Shown here: in pieces, positions 1-12,445 of the stretch | Layout of the letters: each line of letters begins with the position of its first letter | Position numbering within the stretch: position 1 is the stretch's first letter | Assembly (NCBI RefSeq): GCF_003326475.1 | Contig: NZ_JPWA01000017.1 | Location: forward strand, 1-64,000 | DNA length: 64,000 nt | DNA from: Thalassospira xianhensis MCCC 1A02616 | GTDB taxonomy: Bacteria > Pseudomonadota > Alphaproteobacteria > Rhodospirillales > Thalassospiraceae | Direction: 5' to 3' | Position numbers and translations under genes: made by a program | Notes under the pieces: model-generated | What the model saw: the letters and a program-made list of their open reading frames with translations, nothing else | What the model was told of the DNA's origin: nothing | Databases searched by the model: none

Positions 1-1
1 C

Positions 2-403
2 CCGGCCGATGCGGGCTGGCTGCCAATGGTGCTGGGCCGGATCGAAGAAGCCGCTCTCGCCCAGGGTATCGACATTACCGGCCGGATCACGGTTACCCCG
101 CCCATGGCATCCAATGCCCCCGGCGGACCATCCCGCGAGGATATGGAAGCCGCCGCCGAAATGACCCCCGAAGAACGTCAGGAAATGATCCTTGGCATGG
201 TGTCGCAACTGGCCGATAAACTGGCGGAAAATCCCGAAGACCCCGAAGGTTGGGCACGTCTGATGCGCGCCTATATGGTGATCGGCCAACCTGATCAGGC
301 AAAGCAGGCCTACGATACCGCCCGACAGGAATTTGCGGGCGATACCGACCTTCTGACCCGCTTTGCCGGTCTCGCGGACGAACTTGGTATTCCCGGGAAC
401 TAG
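2..403 (+). CDS. ccmI: Cytochrome c-type biogenesis protein CcmI (CycH), C-terminal part
   Basis: This is the 3' end of a gene that begins before the window; the open frame runs in from the edge without a start. The visible 134 residues contain a segment rich in Ala/Pro/Met, then a TPR-like helical pair (ENPEDPEGWARLMRAYMVIG, then QAKQAYDTAR) typical of the periplasmic TPR domain of CcmI/CycH. In that family the domain holds apocytochrome c for haem ligation by the Ccm system at the outer face of the inner membrane. The gene is followed by an intrinsic terminator, so it is probably the last gene of a ccm operon. Only the C-terminal domain is visible, so another TPR protein is possible, but the motif spacing fits CcmI well. 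Confidence 0.75.
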   Translation, partial: PADAGWLPMVLGRIEEAALAQGIDITGRITVTPPMASNAPGGPSREDMEAAAEMTPEERQEMILGMVSQLADKLAENPEDPEGWARLMRAYMVIGQPDQAKQAYDTARQEFAGDTDLLTRFAGLADELGIPGN

Positions 404-447
404 GCACCGCGCCTCTCGGTTATGATCGCCATCTCCCGCCAGAGTCG

Positions 448-478
448 AACGCACCGTGAAAAACTGCGGTGCGTTTTT
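448..478 (+). terminator. Intrinsic terminator after ccmI
   Basis: The arms AACGCACC (448-455) and GGTGCGTT (466-473) are perfectly complementary and are followed by a run of T. The hairpin lies 45 bases after the ccmI stop codon. Confidence 0.75.
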
Positions 479-750
479 CTGTATCCGGATGGAACGAACC
501 CTTTGCAGACCATACGCAAGAATAGTATTTTTGATAAAACTTTCGCCTGCATCCTATTGATTTGTCATTCTGTTTGCCCAAATTGCCGTCAGGCTAAAAA
601 TGAACAAGGTTCAGAAAAACAACAATTTCATCTATAATATTGAAATTATTCTCTCTTTTTCTTCATTTCGTGACAAAGATTGATTATAATTCTTATCCAT
701 CAAAAGGGGAGCATGGCAAAATCCCCCACCCAAAAGAATAAGGACATCGC
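479..750. other. AT-rich intergenic region upstream of the response regulator
   Basis: This stretch has no credible gene. It is clearly richer in A+T than the flanking genes, as expected for a promoter region. An AAGGA sequence just before 751 is the ribosome binding site of the next gene. I could not fix a promoter with confidence. Confidence 0.5.
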
Positions 751-1197
751 ATGATCGCGGGTGCCAACGGGACCGTAAGCAATTTGCTGCTGATAGAAGA
801 CAATCCGGGCGACGCCAGGTTGGTTCAGGAAGCCCTGCGCGAATTCACCCATCCGGTTCAGTTGCATCACGTCAAGGACGCGATGACCGCGCGCCAGTTC
901 CTGCAACAGGACGGTCCCTATCGCAACGCGCCCAAACCGCGCCTGATCCTGCTTGATCTCAACATGCCGCGCAAGGATGGCCGGGAAATGCTGCGCGAAA
1001 TCCGCAATGACCCGTCATCCGCCTCGATCCCGGTGATCGTTCTGACCACATCCGGTGCCGAACATGATGTCGATCTGTGCTATGCAGCCGGGGCCAATTG
1101 CTATCTGCGCAAGCCGGTTGATGTCACGGAATTTATCGATCTGATGAAAATGATTGAATCATTCTGGCTGGGGCTCGCGCTGACCCCTTCCCCCTGA
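751..1197 (+). CDS. Single-domain response regulator (Rcp1-like)
   Basis: This 148-residue protein is a stand-alone CheY-like receiver with no output domain. All phosphorylation residues are present: the acidic pair E16-D17, the phospho-acceptor D69 in LLDLNMP, T99/T100 and K121 in RKPVD. The wording of the motifs (IEDNPGDARLVQEAL, CYLRKPVD) is that of the Rcp1 subfamily, which usually works with phytochrome-like or other hybrid histidine kinases. No kinase is adjacent, so its partner is elsewhere. The start is supported by AAGGA about 8 bases upstream. It is a monocistronic gene between two terminators. Confidence 0.85.
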   Translation: MIAGANGTVSNLLLIEDNPGDARLVQEALREFTHPVQLHHVKDAMTARQFLQQDGPYRNAPKPRLILLDLNMPRKDGREMLREIRNDPSSASIPVIVLTTSGAEHDVDLCYAAGANCYLRKPVDVTEFIDLMKMIESFWLGLALTPSP

Positions 1198-1426
1198 CCG
1201 CGCCACGCTGGCGCCACCGCTCTCGGATCCCAACACGTGCGCCCCGTACGCCCCTCACATCACATCTGAGACTTTGTCGTTCTGCTTCCTGTGCACGACC
1301 CCCAAGGCCCCGGCCACGCCCTGAAAACCAGCAATCCCGCGCCAGTCCCCCGACGCATTGCGCGATATCTGGATGATGTGCGTCCGCCGCCCCGATCATC
1401 CCTTCGGGCATGTCGGCAACAAAAAA

Positions 1427-1455
1427 GGCCGCTGTTTGAAACAGCGGCCCTTTTC
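1427..1455 (-). terminator. Terminator of the atp operon (possibly bidirectional)
   Basis: The arms GGCCGCTGTT (1427-1436) and AACAGCGGCC (1440-1449) are a perfect 10-bp inverted repeat. It is preceded by AAAAAA (T-tract for the minus strand) and followed by CTTTT (plus strand). It lies 26 bases beyond the atpC stop and could also catch read-through from the response regulator gene. Confidence 0.85.
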
Positions 1456-1480
1456 AAAATCGAAGATCAAAGATCGATGA

Positions 1481-1885
1481 TCAGTTGGACAGTGCAGCAA
1501 TCTGCGCACGGGCAATTTCAAGCGCACGTTCGGCATTCGCCTTGTCATGCGCTGTGGTTGCTGCCTTCAGATCCGCTTCTGCGGTCTCAAGACGTGCCTG
1601 GGCTTCATCGGCCTTGATATCGGCAACCGGAACGGCTTCTTCGGCCAGAATGGTGCAACGCTCGGGGTTAACCTCGGCGACGCCACCGGCAACGAAGATA
1701 CGTTCGGAAACCTTGCCACCTGCATAGATGTCGATGACACCCGGACGAATGGTCGAGATCATCGGCGCATGCTTCGGCAGCACGCCAAAATTCCCGTCCG
1801 TGCCCGGAACAACGACCATCTCGACCGGCTCGGATTTGAGCAGGGCAGACGGCGAAACAAGTTCCAGTACAGTCGTATCAGTCAT
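1481..1885 (-). CDS. atpC: ATP synthase F1 subunit epsilon
   Basis: This is the small central-stalk subunit of F1 that couples rotation to catalysis and restrains ATP hydrolysis. The 134-residue length is normal for the family. The N-terminal beta-sandwich carries the hallmark stretch GTDGNFGVLPKHAPMIS and PGVIDIY. The C-terminal part is a helical hairpin rich in Ala, Glu and Lys. A good ribosome site (GGGAGAGAGG) precedes the ATG. It is the last gene of atpHAGDC and is followed by a strong terminator. Confidence 0.97.
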   Translation of the reverse strand: MTDTTVLELVSPSALLKSEPVEMVVVPGTDGNFGVLPKHAPMISTIRPGVIDIYAGGKVSERIFVAGGVAEVNPERCTILAEEAVPVADIKADEAQARLETAEADLKAATTAHDKANAERALEIARAQIAALSN

Positions 1886-1927
1886 GACAGTCCTCTCTCC
1901 CGTATGGGAAGGGGGTCCGAAGCTGCC

Positions 1928-3379
<1,452 letters not shown>

Positions 3380-3397
3380 TTAGTTCCTGCGACCCGC

Positions 3398-4288
3398 TTA
3401 CAAAGCCTCGGCGCCGGAAATGATTTCAATCAGTTCGTTGGTGATCTGGGCCTGACGTGAGCGGTTGTACTGAATGCTCAGTCGGTCGATCATATCGCCG
3501 GCATTGCGGGTTGCGTTATCCATCGCGGACATACGCGCACCGTGTTCGGATGCACTGCTTTCCAGCATCGCACCGAAAATCTGGACCCCGACGTTACGCG
3601 GCAGCAGATCAGCCAGAATGGCTTCTTCAGACGGCTCATATTCATAAACCGCAGAAGAACCGGTAGCTTCTTCCTGCCCGTCGGCTTCCGGCACCGCGAA
3701 CGGCACCAGCTGCTGTTCGGTGACGACCTGCGAAATTGCTGACACGAACTTGTTATAGAAGATCGAGCAGACGTCAAATTCGCCTTCGTCATACAGCGCC
3801 AGAATTTTATCGGCAACGTCTGTAGCAGCAGAGAAATCAATCCCCTTCTTGCCTTCGACGCCGGTATACCGGGCGACAATCGCGTCACCAAATTCACGCT
3901 TGAGCGCATCGGCACCCTTGCGGCCAACACAGATCAGCTTCACCGTTTTGCCCGCCGCCCGAAGAGCGCGGATCTTGATACGGGTCGCTTTGATGATCGA
4001 TGCGTTGAAACCGCCGCAAAGGCCACGGTCCGCGGTAAAGACGACGAGCAGATGCACATCATCCTTGCCGGTACCTGCCAGAAGCTTCGGTGCCCCCTGT
4101 GATCCACCAACCGCGGCTGCAAGCCGGCCCAGCATCGTCCCCATGCGATCCGCATAGGGACGGGCTGCTTCCGCTGCATCCTGCGAACGGCGGAGCTTGG
4201 AGGCTGCCACCATCTTCATCGCCGAAGTAATTTTCTTCGTCGACTTGACGCTGGCAATGCGCGAGCGCAGATCCTTCAAACTTGCCAT
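3398..4288 (-). CDS. atpG: ATP synthase F1 subunit gamma
   Basis: This is the rotating central shaft of F1. The N-terminal helix ([20 protein letters not shown]), the central [11 protein letters not shown] motif and the C-terminal helix ([18 protein letters not shown]) are all hallmarks. The 296 residues match the family. GGAGG lies upstream of the ATG. The region near residues 195-215 ([20 protein letters not shown]) is the variable insert seen in alphaproteobacterial gamma subunits. Confidence 0.97.
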   Translation of the reverse strand: MASLKDLRSRIASVKSTKKITSAMKMVAASKLRRSQDAAEAARPYADRMGTMLGRLAAAVGGSQGAPKLLAGTGKDDVHLLVVFTADRGLCGGFNASIIKATRIKIRALRAAGKTVKLICVGRKGADALKREFGDAIVARYTGVEGKKGIDFSAATDVADKILALYDEGEFDVCSIFYNKFVSAISQVVTEQQLVPFAVPEADGQEEATGSSAVYEYEPSEEAILADLLPRNVGVQIFGAMLESSASEHGARMSAMDNATRNAGDMIDRLSIQYNRSRQAQITNELIEIISGAEAL

Positions 4289-4318
4289 TGCGTTTCCTCC
4301 TTCGCCTAAAGTTCAGAC

Positions 4319-5850
<1,532 letters not shown>

Positions 5851-5851
<1 letters not shown>

Positions 5852-6408
5852 CACGCAACCCCTTTCATAGCGAGCTCGAGCTTCTGCAATTTGGTACGAA
5901 GCGAGGCATCAAAAACCCGGGAACCGACCTTGACGACAAGGCCGCCAAGAACCGCCGGATCGACATTCAGGTCCACTTTGACAGTGGCGCCAACAACTTC
6001 TTTAAGAGCGCCGGTAACGGCTTCGATTTGCTCTTTTTTCAGCTCGGAAGCCGAGGTCACCTGTGCGGTCACTTCGCCTTTGAAAGCTGAGAGCATGGAA
6101 AGGTAGGAACTGATAACATCCGGCAGAACGAACAGGCGGCGCTTCTGACACAGAACGCCGACGGTCTTCTTGGTCAACTCGGAAACGCCAAGCTTGTCCA
6201 GAAGGGCCGCCATTGCCTTGGCCTGCACATCCCGGGAAATCACGGGACTACGGAGCACATTCCGCAGGTCATCGCTTTCGACGATGGCCTGGTCGAGCAA
6301 TTCAAGATCGCTTTTGACAGCATCAAGCGCATTGGCCGACTGGGCCAATTCGAATAATGCTGTGGCGTAACGCCCTTGAAGCCCGGTCGCGGCAGTATTT
6401 TGGGACAC
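5851..6408 (-). CDS. atpH: ATP synthase F1 subunit delta
   Basis: This is the peripheral-stalk subunit that links F1 to the F0 b subunits. The N-terminal [14 protein letters not shown] motif and the C-terminal [26 protein letters not shown] are diagnostic of AtpH (OSCP). The 185-residue length is normal. The start codon is GTG with a poor ribosome site, so the exact start is less certain. It is the first gene of the operon; the F0 genes are not next to it, as is usual in alphaproteobacteria. Confidence 0.95.
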
Positions 6409-6834
6409 CGGTGAAAGCCCTCAATTCTGGTTATGAGAACGACTCGGATACGTATAAAAAAATGGTCTCTCGGAAGGTGTTCCCGCCGAGAAGCGAGCGT
6501 TTGGTATCACATGTCCATGACAGGGGCAACCCCCGCGCAACGCCATTTGGGCGGTCTTTTTCATTCTTGCCTAAAGTTGGGGCAAAACCGGGCCGGATCG
6601 CTTACTTTTCGAGGCTTTTTACAACTATTTTATAATAGCGTCTCTCGCGCTGTCCGCGGATTTCGCTTTGGTGAAATCGACTTTAACGGACGAATCCCCG
6701 ATTTTTTCTTCAAGTGCTGCCGTGCAACCGCGGGTCGATAACCTTCTTTTGCCGTCAAAAAGTGTAATCGACATCACATTCGGGCCCTTCAGACGTCGAT
6801 CACGAGCCTTCATGTCATCGCTCAGGAGATTTCA
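6409..6834. other. Intergenic region upstream of atpH
   Basis: This gap of about 425 bases must hold the atp operon promoter (minus strand) and that of the secreted-protein gene at 6835 (plus strand). A 62-codon minus-strand frame at 6625-6813 has no recognisable features and I did not accept it. The AT-rich core near 6610-6640 is a plausible promoter area, but I could not define -35/-10 boxes. Confidence 0.4.
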
Positions 6835-7311
6835 ATGAAACTGCCCCGAATGATCAGCCTGCTGGTCGCTGGCGCCACCCTGCTGGCACCGATCAACGCC
6901 TTTGCCTGCAGCAGCGGCTATTTCCGTTTCGTCGAAACCGGCACTGCAAGCCCCTTCGTGCCATCCGCCTCGCGCGCCTATTACGACGATCAGGATGAAC
7001 CCGGCACCGCCATTTCCGTTTTCCTTGATCTGACATCGGCCGATTACAGGGCCATGGCCGATACCCGCCGCAATGTCTTTGGCGGTAAAACCACGGTCTA
7101 TAAGATCGCCTGCGACGCGGTCACCGCCCCGCTGTCCGAAACCCCGGCCGAAGATGTGCCATCCGATAGCTGGATGAGCCCGGAGGGCATCAACCCCACC
7201 CACGTCTATCTCGAAGCCGACAATTTCAGCAGCGCCACCGTCGGCCCGAACAAGCAATCAATCCCGGCCTGGCTCACTAGCAAGTCCAGCAAGGTCTATA
7301 GCGCCAACTGA
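6835..7311 (+). CDS. Hypothetical secreted protein
   Basis: I do not recognise this 158-residue protein. It begins with a clear Sec signal peptide (positively charged start, hydrophobic core, cleavage around INAFA|CSSG) and has two cysteines, C24 and one near residue 94, that could form a disulphide in the periplasm. The remainder is polar and rich in Ser, Ala and Asp, without membrane segments. AGGAG lies 8 bases before the ATG, so the start is secure. It is transcribed divergently from the atp operon and converges on a GST gene. Confidence 0.7.
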   Translation: MKLPRMISLLVAGATLLAPINAFACSSGYFRFVETGTASPFVPSASRAYYDDQDEPGTAISVFLDLTSADYRAMADTRRNVFGGKTTVYKIACDAVTAPLSETPAEDVPSDSWMSPEGINPTHVYLEADNFSSATVGPNKQSIPAWLTSKSSKVYSAN

Positions 7312-7353
7312 TATTGGCTGGCAGCCCCCCCGATCACCGGTCTGGCTGGCCCG

Positions 7354-7992
7354 TCACAGCGGCCAGCCGGACAATCCTTCGCGGATATTAAGCTCGATAT
7401 AGGACGGGCGCGTCATGACCCGATCAATATAGCGCCGCAAAACCGGCCGCCCGGTCGCGGCACATTCCATATGGCGTGACCACCTCATCAGCATCACGGC
7501 CAGCATATCAACCGTCCCGAAGCGATCCCCCAAAAGGTAATCGCCATCACCCGAAAGGCGCTTTTCGAAATCATCCCACACGGACCGGATTCGCCTCTCC
7601 GCCAACGCCTTGACCGCATGCGCCCCGTCGGGATCACCATCCTTGGCGGCATAAAGCCAGTCACGCATCGCCGGCATCAGTGTATTGGCAATATATATCG
7701 TTAATTGCAGCCATTCATCCCGCCCCGGACTTCCCGCATCAGGCAGAAGCCCCGACCCCGGATGGCGTTCCGCCAGCATCATGATCTGGGCGACTGATTC
7801 GCCATATGCCACACCATCAATCACCAGTGTCGGCACCCGCCCCGTCGGATTGAGCCGCAGATATTCCGGATCGCGCGGCGCGCTGCTATCGATATCAACC
7901 AGCACCGTCTCAAACGGCACATCAAGCTCGATCAGCATCCAGTGCACCGCCATGCTGGCGGCCCCCGGCGCATAAAACAGCTTATAGCTCAC
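7354..7992 (-). CDS. Glutathione S-transferase family protein
   Basis: The N-terminal thioredoxin-like half (YKLFYAPGAASMAVHWMLIE ... NPTGRVPTLVIDG ... YGESVAQIMMLAE) and the helical C-terminal half are typical of GSTs, cytosolic enzymes that conjugate glutathione to electrophiles or isomerise substrates. I chose a GTG start at 7992, which gives 212 residues and the normal GST N-terminus. An upstream ATG (8052) would add 20 atypical residues and overlap the neighbouring gene. It lies 20 bases downstream of the MazG-like gene and may be co-transcribed with it. The substrate cannot be told from sequence. Confidence 0.85.
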   Translation of the reverse strand: MSYKLFYAPGAASMAVHWMLIELDVPFETVLVDIDSSAPRDPEYLRLNPTGRVPTLVIDGVAYGESVAQIMMLAERHPGSGLLPDAGSPGRDEWLQLTIYIANTLMPAMRDWLYAAKDGDPDGAHAVKALAERRIRSVWDDFEKRLSGDGDYLLGDRFGTVDMLAVMLMRWSRHMECAATGRPVLRRYIDRVMTRPSYIELNIREGLSGWPL

Positions 7993-8012
7993 GTTATGAT
8001 CCCCAGATATCT

Positions 8013-8336
8013 CTAGATATGCGATCCGGTGCCATCGCCCTTGGCCGACCATTTGCGCGCCCGGTTGATCGCCATTTTCGCCTGTACTTCGCGATCAAGG
8101 TCGAGCCCGAACTGATCCACCAGCCGATACAGCAAAATCATCACATCTGCCGCCTCGCGACCGATTTCCGAAAGATCGCGGTCAGAAACCGCCTCATCAA
8201 GCTCTTTCATTTCCGTCATCGCCCGCGTGACAAGCGCGCGGGGATCAGTCACCGGGCCCAAAATGCCCTCGGCCCACTCACAAATGCTTTGCTGGCTTTC
8301 GGTCATGTTTGTTGAATTTTTAACATTCGTCATCAA
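8013..8336 (-). CDS. MazG-like nucleotide pyrophosphohydrolase
   Basis: This 107-residue all-helical protein carries the acidic pattern of the MazG/dUTPase superfamily: an E-x2-E-x3-type stretch (EMKELDEAV) followed by REAADVMILLYRLVDQFG, where Glu and Asp bind Mg2+. Such proteins hydrolyse nucleoside triphosphates to monophosphates, often to clear damaged nucleotides. There are several nearby Met codons at the N-terminus; the second (MTNVKN) or one near residue 11 (MTESQQ) could be the true start. It precedes the GST gene on the same strand. Confidence 0.75.
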   Translation of the reverse strand: MMTNVKNSTNMTESQQSICEWAEGILGPVTDPRALVTRAMTEMKELDEAVSDRDLSEIGREAADVMILLYRLVDQFGLDLDREVQAKMAINRARKWSAKGDGTGSHI

Positions 8337-8402
8337 ATCTTATCCATGGGATTTTAAAAGTTACCGATATCCATAACCCGCATTCACGACGGGAGACAAT
8401 AT

Positions 8403-9245
8403 ATGCCGCGATGCCGGGACTTGGTGCTGATGGCAGGATCATTCCGATATCATCTGCCGGGCATATGCGCCCTGATTGCGGCCATGCTGATCGCGGCCTT
8501 TTCAACCGCAGTCTCCGCCCGCACCCTGATCATCGAAGGCCTGTCCGAAGCCCCGCTGAAATGGATGGTCGATGGCGACCCCCGCGGGATTGATATCGAC
8601 ATCATGACCGAAGTCCTGAACGACATGGGCATCACCGATTACCGCTTTCAGCTTGTCGATAATGGCCGCCGCCTTTTGCATAATGCCCAGACCGGCAGCA
8701 GCGACATCGTCCTGACCCTGTCGCAAAACAGCGAACGCAGCCAGTATCTGCAATATCCCCAAGAAGCCCATCTTCTGCTCGATTGGCGCTTTGCCGTCCG
8801 GGCCGAGGACCGCGACCGGATCACCTTTAATGATTTTTCCGATCTCGCCCGCCATCGCGTCGGTGCGGCGGCGGAATATTCCTATACCGATACCTTCTGG
8901 CAATCCGGGCTTGATATCGAAGTCGTCGCCAAGAACGATCTTCTGATCCCGATGCTGCTTCAGAACCGCTTTGACGTCGTGCCGGTCAATTACCTCAGCA
9001 CGCTTTACGAAACCCTGCGCAGCGGACAGCGCGAAAAAATCGCCTTCATCTATCCGCCGCTTCGCCGCGCGCCTTATTATAACGTCTTCACAACCGCCTC
9101 CGACTATCCGGACAAGGACGGTTTTCTCAAACGCTATGACCAGATCATCCGCACCATGCGCGATGACGGCCGCCTCGCCACCATCTTTCAGGATTACCTC
9201 GGCCCGGACGGCCTGGACTGGTGGCAGTCCCAATATCAGAACTGA
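8403..9245 (+). CDS. Periplasmic solute-binding protein, family 3 type
   Basis: The protein has 280 residues with an N-terminal signal sequence ending near TAVSA|RTL. The rest follows the amino-acid-type binding protein fold: an early PRGIDIDIMTEVLNDMG segment, a central hinge region and a C-terminal MRDDGRLATIFQDYLG helix. No ABC permease or ATPase is next to it. Orphan members often act as sensors or have lost the transporter, so I do not assign a ligand. A GGGAGA sequence supports the ATG. It is divergent from the MazG/GST pair and convergent with priA, with only two bases between the stops. Confidence 0.8.
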   Translation: MPRCRDLVLMAGSFRYHLPGICALIAAMLIAAFSTAVSARTLIIEGLSEAPLKWMVDGDPRGIDIDIMTEVLNDMGITDYRFQLVDNGRRLLHNAQTGSSDIVLTLSQNSERSQYLQYPQEAHLLLDWRFAVRAEDRDRITFNDFSDLARHRVGAAAEYSYTDTFWQSGLDIEVVAKNDLLIPMLLQNRFDVVPVNYLSTLYETLRSGQREKIAFIYPPLRRAPYYNVFTTASDYPDKDGFLKRYDQIIRTMRDDGRLATIFQDYLGPDGLDWWQSQYQN

Positions 9246-9247
9246 TC

Positions 9248-11488
9248 CTACATGAAGCTGTAAGGATCGATATCGATCTGCACCCGGACACTGCCCGGTG
9301 TTTTCACTTTTGATAGCCAGTCATGGATCATCGCCTGCAATCGGACCTGTTTGTCCGTGCGGATCAGGAAACGCCTGCGATACCGCCCGCGCAGCAACGA
9401 TAACGGGGCCGGGGCCGGTCCCAGCACGACAATGCCATCCCCCCGTGGGGCTGCCCTGCCAATCCGCCATGCAGCTTCATCGACCTCGTTTTCCTTTTTC
9501 CCCGAAATGATCAGGGCGGCAAGCCTTCCATGCGGCGGCATGCCATGCGTCATGCGCTGCGACAGTTCAACCTCGTTAAACGCATCGCGGTCGCCCGCGG
9601 CAATCGCCTTGATCACCCGGTTGGACGGGTCGGCGGTTTGCAGCAACACCATGCCTGGCCGGTCACCACGCCCGGCACGCCCGGCCACCTGGGTCATCAA
9701 CTGATAACTACGCTCAGCCGCACGCAAATCCCCGCCTGCAAGGCCAAGATCCGCATCAACAACCCCCACCAGTGTCAGCATCGGAAAATGATAGCCCTTG
9801 GCCAAGATCTGCGTGCCAATCAGCAAATCAACTTCGTGATTATGCACCCGGTTGACCAGTTCGGCCGCGGCCTTCGGCCCGGCGATATTGTCCGATGTCG
9901 CGACCTCAATACGGATTTGCGGGAATGTCTCGACCGCTTCTTCATAAAGCCGCTCCACCCCCGGCCCGCATGCCGCAAGCTTTTCCTCCGCCCCGCAGGC
10001 CGGGCAGCTATCGGGGGCCTTGGCCTGATAACCGCAATGATGACATTGCAATTTTCCCCATGCCCGATGTTCGACCAGCCACGCCGTACAATTCGGGCAC
10101 TGGAACCGGTGCCCGCAGGCCCGGCAAAGGGTCAACGGCGCATAACCACGCCGGTTCAGGAACAGCATCGCCTGTTCCCCGGCGGCAAATGTCTCCGCCA
10201 GCCGCTTTTTCAAGGTCGGCGTGATCCAGCGTTGCCGTTCCGGTTTGTCCTGCCGAATATCGACGATCTCGACACTTGGCAGAACCGCCATGCCGTGCCG
10301 CTCCGAAAGCTCGACCCGCTCATACCGTCCGGCTTCCACATTCGCCAACGTCTCCAGCGACGGGGTAGCGGACGCCAGAATGGCCGGAATCCCCCCCAGA
10401 TGCGCCCGCGCCACCGCCATATCGCGCGCATGATAAATCACGCCGTCTTCCTGCTTGAACGCATGTTCATGTTCTTCATCGACCACGATCAGGCCCAGAT
10501 TGGCATAGGGCAGAAACAGCGCGGACCGTGCCCCCACCACAAGCTTTGCCGATCCATCGGCCACCGCCCGCCATGTGTCACGCCGCCGCGCCTGCCCGAC
10601 TTCGGAATGCCAAAGGGCCGGCTCAACGCCGAATCGGTCGCGGAACCGCTGCAACCATTGCGCCGAAAGCGCGATTTCCGGCAACAGGACCACCACCTGC
10701 TTACCACTTTCCAATGCGGTGCGGATCGCCTCGAAATATACCTCGGTCTTGCCCGACCCGGTCACACCATCAAGCAACGTGACCGAGAAACCATCTTCCG
10801 CCACCTTGGCACACAGCATATCGGCCGCACGTTCCTGCGCCTCGGACAAATGCGGACGCGCGATTTCAAGGTCGGGGGCCTCAAACGGCGATGGCGGTGT
10901 GACCATCAATCGCCGCACCACGCCTGCCTCGACCAGCCCCTTGATCACGCTCGCCCCGGCACCGGTTTCGCGCATGATATCGGCCTGTTCCATCGGCGGA
11001 TGGTCGCGCAAAAACGCCATCACCCGCTTGCGCGGCGGTGTCATGCGAAGGCTGCTTTCGCCATCGCCATCTGCCGGATCGGCAAGGGTAAATCTGAAAA
11101 TCGGCTTGGGCGGCTCAAGCGCGTCGGCAACACTCATCGCCATGCGTAACACCGCCCCCTGCGGCGCCATGGTATAGGCCGACACCCAATCGACGAATTT
11201 TCGCGTCACATCGGCCATTGGCGGTGCCTGCAAAACGCCATAAATTTCGCGCAGCTTGGCCGGATCGACGTCGCCCCTGGCCTTACCCCAGACGACGCCG
11301 CGCTGGGTCTGACGGCCCAGTGGAATTTCAACGAAATCCCCCGGCTGAACGTTCAGACCCTCGGGGACAAGATAATCATACGGGCCCGCCAAGGGCAGTG
11401 GCGGCAGAACAGAGATCGTTTCACCAGTTACCTGAAAGGCTGGATCATCATCAAACAGATTTCCCGATATGGCCTTTGCGGCGCTCAT
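9248..11488 (-). CDS. priA: Primosomal protein N' (replication restart helicase PriA)
   Basis: PriA recognises stalled replication forks and reloads the replicative helicase. The 746-residue protein shows the DNA-binding N-terminal domain, helicase Walker A GVTGSGKT, a DEEH box (VVDEEHEHAFKQ), an eight-cysteine zinc-binding region (CRACGHRFQCPNC ... CHHCG ... CPACG) and the C-terminal helicase motif QVAGRAGR. Its place close to atpHAGDC and divergent from the transaldolase gene is a familiar alphaproteobacterial arrangement. The start gives a normal N-terminus, although the ribosome site is modest. Confidence 0.96.
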   Translation of the reverse strand: MSAAKAISGNLFDDDPAFQVTGETISVLPPLPLAGPYDYLVPEGLNVQPGDFVEIPLGRQTQRGVVWGKARGDVDPAKLREIYGVLQAPPMADVTRKFVDWVSAYTMAPQGAVLRMAMSVADALEPPKPIFRFTLADPADGDGESSLRMTPPRKRVMAFLRDHPPMEQADIMRETGAGASVIKGLVEAGVVRRLMVTPPSPFEAPDLEIARPHLSEAQERAADMLCAKVAEDGFSVTLLDGVTGSGKTEVYFEAIRTALESGKQVVVLLPEIALSAQWLQRFRDRFGVEPALWHSEVGQARRRDTWRAVADGSAKLVVGARSALFLPYANLGLIVVDEEHEHAFKQEDGVIYHARDMAVARAHLGGIPAILASATPSLETLANVEAGRYERVELSERHGMAVLPSVEIVDIRQDKPERQRWITPTLKKRLAETFAAGEQAMLFLNRRGYAPLTLCRACGHRFQCPNCTAWLVEHRAWGKLQCHHCGYQAKAPDSCPACGAEEKLAACGPGVERLYEEAVETFPQIRIEVATSDNIAGPKAAAELVNRVHNHEVDLLIGTQILAKGYHFPMLTLVGVVDADLGLAGGDLRAAERSYQLMTQVAGRAGRGDRPGMVLLQTADPSNRVIKAIAAGDRDAFNEVELSQRMTHGMPPHGRLAALIISGKKENEVDEAAWRIGRAAPRGDGIVVLGPAPAPLSLLRGRYRRRFLIRTDKQVRLQAMIHDWLSKVKTPGSVRVQIDIDPYSFM

Positions 11489-11674
11489 ATATTATAAACC
11501 CCGTCAGGATGCCTCTGGGTTGGTCGCATGATTATGCATAACCGGCTTGTGGCACAAAAGAAAACGGTCCCACAGCACAGGGCGTCTGGTACCGTCATTT
11601 GAATGGAACCGGACCCTATCAGCTAACCGCATCATCGAACAACGATCTTCAAAAGCTCCTGAGCAGGAAATCCA

Positions 11675-12331
11675 ATGAAGTTTTTCATCGACACCGCCGA
11701 CATCGACGCAATCCGCGAAATCGCCAAATCCGGCCTCGTTGATGGCGTGACCACCAATCCGTCGCTGGTTGCCAAAACCGGCCGTTCGTTCCTTGATCTG
11801 ATCAAGGAAATCTGTGACGTGGTTGACGGCCCGGTCAGCGCCGAAGTTGCTGCGACCGACTATGAAACCATGGTTGCCGAAGGCCGCAAACTTGCGAAAA
11901 TCGCCGACAATGTCGTCGTCAAACTGCCGCTGACCCCGGATGGGCTCAAAGCCTGCCGCACCTTCACCGATGAAGGCATCCAGACCAACGTCACCCTTTG
12001 CTTCTCGGTCGGTCAGGCCATTCTGGCCGCCAAAGCCGGTGCGACCTATGTGTCGCCGTTCGTTGGCCGCCTTGACGATATCTCGTCCGATGGCATGCAG
12101 CTTATTGCCGACATCGCCGAAGTTTATAACAACTATCCGAACTGGCAGACCGAAATCCTTGTCGCGTCCGCACGCGGCCCGCAGCATGTTGTCGATTCGG
12201 CCCGTCTCGGTGCCGACGTCGTCACCATCCCGCCGCAGGTTCTTGGTCAGCTCTTCAAACACCCGCTGACCGACAAGGGTCTTGAAACCTTCGTCGCCGA
12301 TTGGGCGAAAACCGGTCAGTCGATCCTCTAA
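11675..12331 (+). CDS. fsa: Fructose-6-phosphate aldolase / short transaldolase
   Basis: The 218-residue length identifies the short transaldolase/FSA subgroup rather than the long E. coli TalB type. The Schiff-base lysine lies in NVVVKLPLT, and the [13 protein letters not shown] and [11 protein letters not shown] motifs at the N-terminus are typical. Members act on fructose 6-phosphate or exchange dihydroxyacetone units in the non-oxidative pentose phosphate route; sequence alone does not decide which. GCAGGAAA lies upstream of the ATG. A strong terminator follows 56 bases after the stop. Confidence 0.92.
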   Translation: MKFFIDTADIDAIREIAKSGLVDGVTTNPSLVAKTGRSFLDLIKEICDVVDGPVSAEVAATDYETMVAEGRKLAKIADNVVVKLPLTPDGLKACRTFTDEGIQTNVTLCFSVGQAILAAKAGATYVSPFVGRLDDISSDGMQLIADIAEVYNNYPNWQTEILVASARGPQHVVDSARLGADVVTIPPQVLGQLFKHPLTDKGLETFVADWAKTGQSIL

Positions 12332-12386
12332 GGTCGAAAACCCGGCTTTTGATCGGTTTTATCACCGGTCCTTAACACGCATTTAA

Positions 12387-12419
12387 CCCGGCAGCCCGCA
12401 TTGTGGCTGCCGGGTTTTT
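12387..12419 (+). terminator. Terminator after the transaldolase gene
   Basis: CCCGGCAGCC (12387-12396) and GGCTGCCGGG (12405-12414) form a perfect 10-bp stem with an 8-base loop, followed by TTTTT. Confidence 0.9.
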
Positions 12420-12445
12420 CATTTCACTGCAAATTACCGGATCAG

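Noticed and set aside
6625-6813. 62-codon minus-strand frame upstream of atpH
   Set aside because: No recognised motif and a poor ribosome site; it lies in the promoter gap between divergent genes. A small protein cannot be fully excluded.
9243-9270. TGATCC near the end of the periplasmic binding protein gene as an RpoE promoter
   Set aside because: No CGTA at 15-17 bases and no gene starting downstream.
9530-11149. 539-codon plus-strand open frame
   Set aside because: Antisense to priA, which is clearly the real gene.
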